DNA of 44,080 nucleotides from Paracamarosporium sp. OC-R06-R3 (taxonomy: Eukaryota > Ascomycota > Dothideomycetes > Pleosporales > Didymosphaeriaceae): contig JACVRA010000467.1 in the NCBI GenBank assembly GCA_019828545.1, forward strand, positions 1 through 44,080, in the 5' to 3' direction. Shown here piece after piece: positions 9,707 through 19,152 of this stretch. Positions within the stretch are counted from its first letter, which is position 1; every line of letters starts with the position of its first letter. Below the pieces are notes generated by a model. It ran no database searches. It was not told where the DNA came from and was given only the letters and a program-made list of their open reading frames with translations. Made by a program: the position numbers and the translations under genes.

Positions 9707-12700
9707 TAGTACGAAAAGCTCACATAAAACAACAACAGGTTCAAAAGAAGAAACTTGCCCCTCCAGCAAGCAACGACAGGCCGAGATTTCAAACGAGATG
9801 TGCAAGTCCAGGGTTCCTTCGCAGCGTTGTTGACGCCGGGCGTAAACGGCCCCATATTGAGAGGATTCACAGCCCTGTGTTGAGCTGCTCGCGAATACGC
9901 CCCGTCCGTACAACGACGTTTTGCACCCACTGGTTGGCCCGCTTAGACGCTGTACCCTCGAGAACATCAAAATTATTCCGTGACACTTTGCATGTGGACC
10001 AGAGCCAACGCTAATCTTGCCTGGTGCGGCTTGGCTGCGTTGTGTACTGCTTTACTAGTATGCGCGGGCAAAAAACGGTGGTTGTGGCTGTACACGATGC
10101 TCGGCGTTGTTTGTAAGTAGTAGCGAGCGCACTGTGTTCTGCGCTCTGGTGCTGAGAACTATGGAATTCTGTCTCGCCTACTTATTTCCTGCAGAATTGT
10201 TTTTTCTAGCGTTCAAAGTAGTTCGCCTGGACTATATCTTCTCTGTAATCCTTGGGTGCTGCTGCAGAACATTTCTAACGTCGTTTTAGCTTTCAGGGAG
10301 GCTGAAATCTTAGAGTTTCGTTCATGGGAAACCAAAATATGGACTAAGTTTCTGGGTGCTGCTGCAAAACAATATATCCCGTCTTTCTCACTTCTGATAA
10401 CGCTAAAGAGATGGATGTTTTACAGCCTAGTTGATAATTCATCTCACTTCATAAGATGTCGCAGTCATCACTTGAGATATAAAAAAGACGCAGCGGACAG
10501 TATAAGGGCGTATTGTGTTGGAGAAGGTTCCACCGCTGTGTGGATTTATTGTCTCTTGCGCTCAGTAATCAAATACAGCACCAGTCACTACTTATTACCT
10601 CCGCATCTTGGCTGGTATGTGTCCTTGTACTCATATTCAATAGTGCCTACAGACACCAAGTCAGCAAAGTCTAGCAAACACTAGCATGGTGAAGCCTGCC
10701 GTCTCCATTCCTACGCCACCTGTACGATCTCTGGGTTGACTTGTCCCATAGCCAGTCGCTCCAAGCAGTCGCCTGGTCTATCATTACAACTCTGACTTAC
10801 GGTCGGCATTGCTGCTAGAGTGGGTGCATTCAAGATCTTCTCAACAAAATGATATGACTGTGTTCAACGTTCGTGGTATGCCCCATTTTTCTCTCTAGGC
10901 AGACTGCTATATGATAGCAAGCTCGCCAACACAACGGAGCACAATAGCCAAGCGATTCAGCAAACGCACAGGGCTATATGGAAGCACTACACCACAACAT
11001 GAGAAGAGAGCCAACGAAAATGATTTCAAGAAGTGGGGAAAACTGCACTGCCATGTATCAAGCCATGTTGGGCTGAGTCCATTTGATCCGAACCTATGAT
11101 GTCAAGCTTGATATCAACCGCAGTCACGCCGAAAGGCTATCAGCAGCCGAGCTCCAATGTCGGGTGATAAAAATAATCGAGGTGGTGTGTTACACAAGGC
11201 TGGAGGACATCGTTCTGCCTCGGTGCCGTGGACCAAACATTGAAAAGGCCCACCTACACCGTACATAAAATATGAGCGCATCACAATCATCTCGCCTATC
11301 TTCCGCTTCGATGACACAGCAGGCAAAGTCTACGGAGATACCACACCGCCACACTGCCACAGTAATCATCCTACAGCCTTCTCCTACTACAGGAAGCTAA
11401 CTACTGGCCCGATGAACTCAGCTTCTCCTTCCGTGCGTTGAATGCAACAGCGACGTACATCCTGCACACAAGTGATTTAAGGCCGTCCATGTCATGTGCG
11501 GCCACGACCATTTAGTCACTCCAGGGTTGGCACGTTGATGATTAGTCCGACATCACAGAATGTCACAGTCGGAACTTGGGCTATAAAAGGACAAAACGGA
11601 TGGTATTCATGTGAAATATCTCTGAGTCATTTTCACTGCTGTATGGATTTCCCGTCCTTTGGCCTCAGCTCCCAACTGCCAGCAACCTCCCGCTCCTTTG
11701 TTGGTGCCACCGATGAGCCTTGCCGTGGACGCCCCAAGGCAGCAGAAAAAAAACCGAATAGCCCGCAGAGTGAGCTTTGCACTACCAACATGTCAGGGTT
11801 ACACTCCTTGGTGTTCTCCTGGAAAACAAGGGAGCCACGTTTTCAAGTCGGGCTAGCCGGTGATGCGCCCTTTTGACGTGTCATGTACGCGTTTGTTTTT
11901 GAGGCATAAGCTCCAGGGGGTTCAGGTTGTCGACGCCACATGATGAGCCTCCACACGGCAGTTCAGATGCCTGTCCTTGTCCACTGTTATTACGCGGTCA
12001 ACTTTGAATTTGCACGAGGTTGTACCCGTCCGGCAGTGTTTTGATAGTAAAGGCATTTACTATAGATGAGCACATCTGATCTGTTAAACCACCTGACATG
12101 GACCTTAGTAGGCACTTTGTATGCCTACATAGGACGCCTACCTGCCAAGGTCCTCCTTCACTCCTATACTCAACTTCGAACGATTATCTTGCACCGTTTG
12201 TGGAAATTGACAGACTAAACCGAACCAAGCCACCACCAGTGCAACTTTGGTAGATGAAAACCGAAAGTGGCGTTCCACTCCGTTTTAAGGCAACAGACGC
12301 ATGACTGGGAGCGTCGTCACCATGGCAAGCCATTCGAGCCTCGAACTCCTGCACTCACCCGCTCTGAGTCCCACATGCGACAACATCAGGAACGCAAAGG
12401 CGCACTTGTGCAGGCACCCGCGCTTGTCACCCGCGCGATCTAACAAACTTCGGCCTTTTCGCGAAGAAGCTTCCGAAAAGACTGACAAAGCTCCCTCATT
12501 TTCGCCAAAACGGCCCCCAACCTCGCATTAATCATCTTTGCCTGGTTGTGGCGACGAGCTTTCAGCTTGGATGTCCCCTCCAACACGACCCCACCAGTTG
12601 TCGCTCACTGACCGCCTGACCGAACATCGGGCTCTGCAAACGCTGCCACGGATGTCATGCGTCCCAAGCGGTCAGCATCTGTGGCTGATGTAGGTTTACG

Positions 12701-13083
12701 ATGTCATGATTGGCGCGAAAGGTGGCTGGTGCGGCAGATCAGCCAATCAGAAGACGAGCGGAATCGGCCGAGTGAATGGCTGCGCCTCAGGTTGCTGTGG
12801 CTTGAACTCCGCCAGCACTCCGCCGCAGTCCATGACCAAGCGTCGTAAAGGTGGGTGTGATGTAGGGGGATGGTGAGGCAAGTGAAACATGGAGAGGTCA
12901 GAGTATAAAACTACTCACGAGATTGTGATGTCGTGACTTCACCTTCGCTTGAGCATACAAAGAACAAACTACAACAGCATCGCATAGCAACCCAACAACA
13001 CTACAGTTTTCGCACATTCGTTTTCAGTTTCCTACTATAAGAATATACAGTCAGCCAATCAACGCTTCGCACGGCAGCCAACC
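9707..13083. other. 3.4-kb gene-poor interval
   Basis: No ORF here shows a recognisable domain, signal peptide or codon pattern. The left end must hold the promoter of the membrane-protein gene, the right end that of the 13084 gene. A TATAAAA at 11582-11588 sits 55 bp upstream of an ATG opening a 77-codon ORF (11643-11876), without any family match. A 15-17 nt near-repeat (GGGTGCTGCTGCA) occurs around 10256 and 10353. The interval could hold a long non-coding RNA or simply extended regulation. Confidence 0.5.
12575..12908 (+). promoter_or_regulatory. TATA-containing, STRE-bearing promoter of the 13084 gene
   Basis: A consensus TATAAA at 12903-12908 lies 176 bp before the ATG, followed by an A/C-rich leader typical of fungal 5' UTRs. 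Upstream are a CCAAT box (12743-12747), an AGGGG (12864-12868) and a CCCCT (12575-12579); the last two match the Msn2/4-type stress element. The functional reading is inference from motifs. Confidence 0.45.
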
Positions 13084-13746
13084 ATGACCTACGTGCACTA
13101 CTCCTCCTCGCGTACGCGCGACCGTAGCCCCATCTTCGACGACGATGATGACTACTATTCTTCGCGTCGCCTGGTCCGCTCGAACTCCAAGCGTGTACAC
13201 GCAGACATCTACGACGACGACCAGTACGATGACTATCCGTACTCCAGCAACAAGTCGAAGCCTTCCCGCGCCCTCACCATCCGCCAGCCCTCCCAGCTAG
13301 AGAAATACAACATCTGGTCGCGCCACTCCTCTTCGTCTCCTAAACACACGAGCTCAAAGTACTACACCCCAGCTTCAGACGACGAAGACCAGGACCGCAC
13401 AATCCGCTACAAGTACACCACGACGCGGTACTCTCCGGCAGCGGTCTCGCGCTCTGACGACGAAGACGAGCGTGAGCGCGAGTTCAGACTCAAAGTGAAG
13501 GCTTCATTCGGTCGACCCAAGTCCTCTCATTCGTCTGAACGCAAGGCGATGGCGTGGTCTGGTGACATGTTCCGCAGGAAGGAGAAGTGGGTGGATGAAG
13601 ACTGGGAGACCAGGGAGCGCGAGAGGCCGAGGCGCGACTCCTTCTTCGACGACGAGCCGGTGAAGGAGAAGATGGTGCGGTTCCATCGCGTGAAGAGGAC
13701 GAAGACGGATGAATGGAAGCCGTTGAGCGGATGGCGACGATCGTGA
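13084..13746 (+). CDS. charged Ser/Tyr/Asp-rich fungal protein of unknown function
   Basis: A single-exon 220-aa ORF with a good start context (CCAACCATGACC) after an A/C-rich leader. The N-terminal half is low complexity: Asp runs (FDDDDDYYSS, DIYDDDQYDDY) alternate with Ser/Arg. A central RALTIRQPSQLEKYNIWS stretch looks like a conserved core. The C-terminal third is rich in Arg/Glu/Lys (FRRKEKWVDEDWETRERERP) and ends in EWKPLSGWRR. There is no signal peptide or membrane span. It is predicted intrinsically disordered and nuclear or cytosolic. The TATA-bearing promoter with stress-type elements suggests regulated expression. I do not recognise the family and assign no function. Confidence 0.75.
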   Translation: MTYVHYSSSRTRDRSPIFDDDDDYYSSRRLVRSNSKRVHADIYDDDQYDDYPYSSNKSKPSRALTIRQPSQLEKYNIWSRHSSSSPKHTSSKYYTPASDDEDQDRTIRYKYTTTRYSPAAVSRSDDEDEREREFRLKVKASFGRPKSSHSSERKAMAWSGDMFRRKEKWVDEDWETRERERPRRDSFFDDEPVKEKMVRFHRVKRTKTDEWKPLSGWRRS

Positions 13747-14170
13747 TCGGTTTATCTTTTTCTGTTTTGGTCTCTTTCCTTTTGTTGTCGTTCGTTTTAT
13801 ATCGCAATTAGACTGGACTGGAGTTCGCTGGCTGCCTTTCTTTCACCAGATTGATTGACTGCTTGCATTCCGGGTTTGATTGGATCTACGGCGCTGGAGA
13901 TTGGTTTTTGTTGGGGACCTGTGTTTGTCTATTGGGGGAGTGTGTTTTGAGTATTTGTATAGTAAGATTGATACCCAGGAACATAACTTGAGAAATAATG
14001 GACTATTTGGGGAGGAATACGCTGTTTCCGTTATGATGAGTGTGGTTGTGCTGAGATTCGCTGAGCGATACTATTCCATTGTAACATTCTGAAAGGCGCA
14101 TTAGCCTTCGTGAAGTATAAGGCGGTCACATACTTGCACCGCCCCTTCCTTCCCAATCGCTACTACGCAC
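13747..14170. other. convergent 3' region
   Basis: T-rich sequence after the 13084 gene (polypyrimidine TTTTTCTGTTTTGG and similar) followed by about 400 bp with no supported gene. The ORF 13880-14092 is Tyr/Val-rich without recognisable features and is probably 3' UTR. Confidence 0.55.
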
Positions 14171-15326
14171 TTAAAGCACAGCAAATGCGCTGGCATATGA
14201 CACACTGCTGTCTCGAACGCTCACAACCTCGCTACTCCTCTCATACCGCACAAACTTGAACTTGCCCTCGCCTTGCAATCCACTTGCCTGCTCCACAGCC
14301 GCCATGAAGACGCCAATCGGATGTCGCCCACAAACCGTGTTTCCAGTCTCTTGTAGCTGTTCTAGGAACTGTCGATACTCTCCGCTTTCCACCGCATCTA
14401 TGCTCTCGAAGTCGACGGCTTTGATGCTCTCATGGATCGGATAATCTTTCTTGACTTCTGAAGAGGACCGGAGATCCTTGGCACTACCATCAGGCAGCTG
14501 ATAGTATGTGTACCGGAAGCGTGAGCCCCAGTGGCAGAAGTCGGAGGAAATGACGAAGAGATTTGCCGGGTCGGCGAGGTAAGGTGCGAGTTTAGATCCA
14601 AGGTCGCGTTCGGTGGAGGAGTTTGTCGCGCCGACTAGTATGGGGACGAGTGGGACTGAGGAGCTATCCGACTTAAAGCTTGAGTTGTGGCTGTTCCATA
14701 TCATCAGTATCAGATCGAGGACTACAGAGCCGCTCGGGGTGCGTACAGTGACAACATCTTATAGATGTATGGCAGATGCATCTCCAGGCTGTGTTCGTCT
14801 TCGTCTTGCTGTCTAGACATGGTCTTCAGATTCCAGTCTCTCCTGATTTTATCGACGAGCTCGGTATCGACAGTGAGGTTACCGAGCGGAGTGCCGTATT
14901 CACTGCAGGCGGTCGTTGCGGCACCAGGCAGGCCCCAATGGTGGGATGGACCGAGTAAGAAGACGCGTTTCCTACCTAAGTGAGTTGTGGTGTTTACTTT
15001 GTGAAAATGGAGGCATACGCATTCGCCCAGTCGGCGCTCTTGTAAGCCCATGCAGCAGCAGGTCCTGAGTAAGAGTATCCAGCGTGCCTGCACGTCATGA
15101 GCCTCTAGATTCTCGTAGCAACTCTTAACGTAGCCTACGGTGCAATGATGGCTCTGGCATTCTGTGTGGGTACGGAAACGTCGCCCTGCTTCGAGGATGT
15201 TGATCCTATGGGCGTTGTTGAGCTTGGTACTTTCGACAGCCAGTTGTCGAGCTGCTGCGAGAGGGTTGCGCCATCGTCAGTGTACCACGATCCTGCGTGT
15301 GAGGGATAGCGGACAGACGGTGCCAT
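14171..15326 (-). CDS. mho1: MEMO1 family protein (Mho1-like)
   Basis: Member of the MEMO1/AmmeMemoRadiSam B fold family, structurally related to class III non-haem iron dioxygenases. Human MEMO1 binds metal and links to redox and motility signalling. Four exons (15139-15326, 15019-15087, 14747-14971, 14171-14690) with phases 2/2/2 give 333 aa. Family landmarks appear in order: RYPSHAGSWY near the N-terminus, PHAGYSYSGPAAAWAYK, LLGPSHHWG, DEHSLEMHLPYIYKM, VPILVGAT, SSDFCHWGSRFRY (the conserved Cys) and GRHPIGVFMAA. His residues in HAGYSYSG and SHHW and the Cys of DFCHWG match the metal-site triad of the family. The introns are short (47-56 nt). The last two acceptors were chosen for frame and homology. 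Confidence 0.93.
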
Positions 15327-15966
15327 CGAAGCAGAGTATTCTTAAGCTGGCAGAAGATACGTTCTGTTGAAGCTGTGGTAGTTCACGGAATGCGAGAGCG
15401 CTGGTAGCGGGGTACGGATGAGCGGTGCATGAGCTCTGGTGGGGTAGCTGCGTCTCACGGACTGAGTAATACTTCACGGATCTGTAGTAATAACGTCGCC
15501 AGAGAACTATGACTGTTTTACTGCTTTACGGTTCATTAAGAATGAATTTATTGCATGGATTACTATTGTACTGGTCATCAGTGTTCTGTGAGTTTTGAAC
15601 GGCCCTTCGCGGCAACGTGAATCATATGCTCAGGCTGCGTTACGATAGGCCGTAGGTACAACTCCGGCATATTAATTTGGACTGAGATCTTATGCCCTTA
15701 GTATACACAAAACAAGCATCATTGCTGATGTGCAAGGTTGATGAAGTGCAGGCATGTTCATTGTTGGGCTTTCCTACGCGACTAGGTCGCGTCGCGACGA
15801 TGCGCGTCCAGCCCCCAACGATCCTCCGCATTTCATCATCATCTCAGCTCCGCTTACTCTTCGCCCACACAACATACACTTTCCCACCACATTGTTTTCT
15901 TCTTACATCGCGTATATAGACCAACATCACCCCTCCTACCTTACATCTGCACTACTATTCTTCACA
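15327..15966. promoter_or_regulatory. divergent promoter, MEMO1 gene / zinc-finger gene
   Basis: A 640-bp segment between two start codons facing apart. Just before the 15967 ATG is a C/A- and T-rich leader (about 15850-15966) typical of fungal transcription start regions. No TATA consensus is obvious except a weak CGTATATA around 15910. Confidence 0.45.
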
Positions 15967-16683
15967 ATGGGTTTCAAACGCAAGCGATCTGTCGACGAGT
16001 CCCCAATCTCTGTCTCCAGCTTCGGCAGCCTCGCAACACCCGAGACACAATCACCAACACCTATACCGAACAGCTACAACGGCATGATGGAAGTAGACGC
16101 TCCAATGAGCAGAGGCACTGGGTGGGATTTCTCGAATCTAGGAAGGATAAAGAGTGGCGATTGGGGCATGCGCACGCGTAAGCGGTTCCGAGACAATCGA
16201 CCAGACGAACGCGTCATCCACGGTATGCATTCAATATTCTCTCGCTTATGAAAAGAGTAGAGGCTGATGAGAGTAGAATCCACAATCAATAAGCTCTTCT
16301 CTGCACAACGCAAGCAGCCGCACGCCGAGCCCATACCATCCGACACTCTACCGTCTCAACAAACACCTGCCATACAAAAGCCGCAGAAGTCGACACTGCA
16401 CGCATTTTGGAACATTGCTGCGCCACCCGTACAGCCTGCGACACCGCAGACGCAACTCCCTCACGACGCGAACTTGCCGCGGTGCGAAGACTGCGATGCA
16501 CCATTAGAAAACGATGTAAATGACATGGACGTCGATATGGATATAGACGGGCCGTTGGATAGAAGCTCGCTTGCATGCAACGACTGCGGGAGGAGCGTGT
16601 GCGGCAAGTGCGCTGTTGTTACGAATACGAGGCATTGCCTACAATGCGCAACATCGGCAAGGAACCCAAAAAGATGGTGGTAG
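15967..16683 (+). CDS. small protein with C-terminal eight-cysteine zinc-binding motif
   Basis: Two exons, 15967-16222 and 16274-16683, give 221 aa. The intron is 51 nt, with donor GTATGC and branch GCTGAT. The N-terminus carries a basic patch, MGFKRKR, that could serve nuclear import, followed by a Ser/Pro-rich region and WGMRTRKRFRDNRP. A short helix, STLHAFWNI, precedes the metal-binding part: RCEDC, then a long acidic loop with DMDVDMDIDG, then ACNDCGRSVCGKC and HCLQCA. That makes four CxxC pairs, enough for two zinc ions in a cross-brace arrangement like FYVE/RING/PHD folds. I do not recognise a named family. A nuclear ascomycete-specific protein is the likeliest reading. Confidence 0.82.
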
Positions 16684-17152
16684 CACGGGTTTTGCATAGT
16701 GTTCCAAGGCGTTGAAGCGGTTTTATACGGCTGCGGCATTCATCATTACTTTACAGGGCATTTGGATACGTTCGGCGTTCTGGGTTGATACCATTAGCGA
16801 GGTCTTGAGATTGGAAGCAAGGGTTTTCGAGGAGCGTCTTTGACAGAGAATCTGGGTCTACTGGGGAGCAGAGTTGTATCAGTACGACTCTGATATCGTA
16901 TAGAAAGCATGCCACAAGCGGGAGTCTTACATCCCGTAATCCAATATGGGAGAATTTTACAAAGATCCCATCTAATTCATCTGGGATCTAGTACAATGCT
17001 ACATTGAGAGGTCCCTACAAAGCCTCGTGCGCTTACAATATCGTACACAACCACAACCACAACCACAACCACAACCACCCAATATTCCTTATGCATCTCA
17101 TCTCATGCAATGTCCTACCAAATATCGTACAACCTCCAAGCACCCTCACCAT
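16684..17152. other. convergent 3' region
   Basis: A 469-bp segment between the stops of the zinc-finger gene (+) and the mitochondrial-like gene (-). Apart from the short tandem repeat at 17046-17078, I see nothing in it. Confidence 0.55.
17046..17078. repeat. CACAAC microsatellite
   Basis: Five perfect head-to-tail copies of the hexamer CACAAC plus a half copy, in the 3' flank of two convergent genes. A likely length-polymorphic minisatellite with no coding role. Confidence 0.9.
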
Positions 17153-17734
17153 CTAATCCCCATGCTTAACACTCTCCTCCAGCCCCAAAACCGCCTGCTC
17201 CAACTCCCTGATCCTCTGCCCCACCCTCCTCTTCACCTCCTCGGCAACCGCCCTGTCACCCCCCTCCACAACACCCCCGTAATACTCCAGCAACCGGTCT
17301 AGTTCCTCCCTCGCCGCAGCCCGATCATCCGCCGCATATGTAGTATTCTTCTCCGTCTCCTCGGCCGCGATTTCAAACTCGTCGCGCGCCGTGCCGTACA
17401 GTTCTTGGATCTCTTCGATTACTTCGTCGATGGTGGCTGCGGCGTCGGGGGAGCTTGAGGGCAGTGAGTTGGGGGTGGAGCTGGAGTTTGGGAAGTGCGA
17501 GGGGGTCGTGCGTGTGAAGGTGCGGACGGATGAGTATGTGTAGGGTGTTTGGAAGCGGGTCCATTGGGTCGTGGCGAGGAGTGTGAGGCTGCGCGATTGG
17601 TAGGGTGGTGGGGGTGAGGGGGAGCGCGAGTGGGTTTGAAATTGCGAGAAGGGGCGTGTTGTTTGAGAGGTCGCTGGGCGGAGAGAGGTTGTCGTTCGGA
17701 GAAGAGTGCGGAGAGTTGGGGCGCGGGCTGGCAT
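17153..17734 (-). CDS. probable mitochondrial helical protein, unknown function
   Basis: A single-exon 193-aa ORF from the ATG at 17734 (MPARAPTLRTLLRTTTSLR). I chose this over an in-frame ATG 39 nt upstream because it opens a textbook mitochondrial presequence: Arg/Ser/Thr-rich, no acids for the first 60 or so residues. Residues from about 100 to the end are strongly acidic and helical (IDEVIEEIQELYGTARDEFEIAAEETEKN, then AREELDRLLEYY and RRVGQRIRELEQAVLGLEE). They would form two or three amphipathic or coiled-coil helices. There is no recognised domain. Matrix localisation is inference from the presequence alone. Confidence 0.68.
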   Translation of the reverse strand: MPARAPTLRTLLRTTTSLRPATSQTTRPFSQFQTHSRSPSPPPPYQSRSLTLLATTQWTRFQTPYTYSSVRTFTRTTPSHFPNSSSTPNSLPSSSPDAAATIDEVIEEIQELYGTARDEFEIAAEETEKNTTYAADDRAAAREELDRLLEYYGGVVEGGDRAVAEEVKRRVGQRIRELEQAVLGLEESVKHGD

Positions 17735-18297
17735 TTTGGAATCGTGTGGCTCCGGCTCAGCGAAGGTGGTCAATTGATTGTATGTTGTTGTTTTAGAGAA
17801 AGTGTGAGTGTTCAGAAAGATATTGAGCAGCGTGTTAGAAAGATCGTCAGTGGCACTGCTGTCGAGCTGACGGAGCTTGACCGGAATATGTCATGGTTAA
17901 GGCGGTGCACAGTGGCAGTAATATGCGAGTTTCATCCGCGGAACATCGACATCGCAAGATCATCGAGAGTACCACAGAAAGTTAACTATGTTAAAATAAC
18001 GTACAATTAGTTTTAGGGTATGGATGAATTTCCTGATTCATGCTTCTCGGAAGGATGGTGTGTTCCATGTCTCTCCCAAGTGAAGACATACGCCAAGCCT
18101 CCCAACACCCACTTTACCCCCGCATTATCCTTTGTACCAACTGAGTCGCTTGGTCTAGTCTCTTTGTGTAGTAGTGTGCTTGATTTTGATCTACACAGCT
18201 CGACTGTGAGTCGGAAAACCTCAGTGTCGAACGACTAATCTTAACAACTGGCCATATATATCTTTTTGTTCTTAATTTCTCTCACGGAACAGCATCA
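17735..18297. other. intergenic region before tRNA-Val
   Basis: About 560 bp holding the promoter of the 17734 minus-strand gene and the 5' flank of the tRNA. The ORFs crossing it are antisense extensions. A TATATA about 40 bp upstream of the tRNA (18255-18260) may help TFIIIB placement. Confidence 0.5.
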
Positions 18298-18392
18298 GCG
18301 GGAGTAGTCTAGTGGTTATGATGTCTGCTTTACATTACGCATTAGCATATGTATTGCGCAGAAGGTCCCCGGTTCGATCCCGGGCTTCCGTA
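18298..18392 (+). tRNA. tRNA-Val (anticodon TAC) with a 22-nt intron
   Basis: A full cloverleaf can be drawn. The acceptor stem GCGGGAG pairs with CTTCCGT (two G-U pairs), with discriminator A at 18392. The D-arm is GTCT/TGAT with loop AGTGGTTA (A-box). The anticodon stem TCTGC/GCAGA has loop TT-TAC-A and then C. The T-arm is CCCGG-TTCGATC-CCGGG (B-box). The anticodon UAC is at 18331-18333. The canonical intron position after base 37 holds 18335-18356. The CCA is not encoded, as in eukaryotes. A T6 Pol III terminator follows directly. Confidence 0.92.
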
Positions 18393-19152
18393 TCTTTTTT
18401 GCCGAATTACAGTACAGCTTTTTTTGCCTCCCCACCGTTCTGCCCACCCAAAACACTTCATTTTAGAAGAACCACACTTCTATCTGTCTACGACTGCGTT
18501 TTGGTCTAAATTGGTAGACTTTCTAGCTGGCTGCTGCTGCCGATGTGTTCCTGTTGTGTGAAAGCACTGACACAGACGTGGTGATGCAAGAATAGTATTT
18601 CCAGAAATTTAAAAAGGCTACAGTATTAGCTATCTGCATCTACGGTTTTTTCTTTCTTTCTTTTGAATTTCGTAGGCGTTTTGCCTGGTTTGTCCTGTCA
18701 ACGTGTCCTGTCCCCGTTGCGTGAAAACATCCTCCGTTTCCACACGGGGGCAATTGTGCAAGAACAGAATCTAGAAATATGAAGGGATTGTTTAGAAACC
18801 ATTTTGTTTTGGGAGACATTTGTACACTTTGGTGGTGAAGTGGTGCCGAGGTGCATAGTTTCGCGCACACATACTCTCCTCCACGCGTGCTGCGCGGGGT
18901 TACAAACGGCTTCAAAAGCATGCTCTCCGTTAAGACCTTATATTCTTTATCATTAGATTAAGAATTCTAGTCACTGTAAAACGTCCAAGCGCATATATAC
19001 GAGAGTGCGTATCTGAAGTTATGTCTGAGACGTGAACTGTATTCCTTCGTTTCATCACATATTCTCATTATTTCACATCAAAATGGTATCTCTGCCGTTA
19101 CATACAAATACTCCCTTCCTAACTCGAGCCCAAAAAAAACTAAATTAAAGCC
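18393..19152. other. intergenic region with a possible diverged duplication
   Basis: No supported gene between the tRNA and the acyl-CoA synthetase stop. Two stretches, about 18540-18612 and 18698-18782, share an ordered series of short matches (GTGTCCTGT/GTGTTCCTGT, TTGYGTGAAA, ATG/TG-CAAGAA, AGAAAT). They look like an old direct duplication, or sequence fossils of a repeat. The ORF 18640-18921 (-) overlaps one copy and has no recognisable feature. Confidence 0.4.
18395..18400 (+). terminator. Pol III T-run terminator of tRNA-Val
   Basis: Six consecutive T residues two bases after the tRNA discriminator, the standard RNA polymerase III stop signal. Confidence 0.85.

Noticed and set aside
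11496..11876. 126-codon ORF near a TATA box taken as a gene
   Set aside because: No family signature, the TATA box lies inside the ORF, and composition looks random; kept only as a note in the gene-poor interval.
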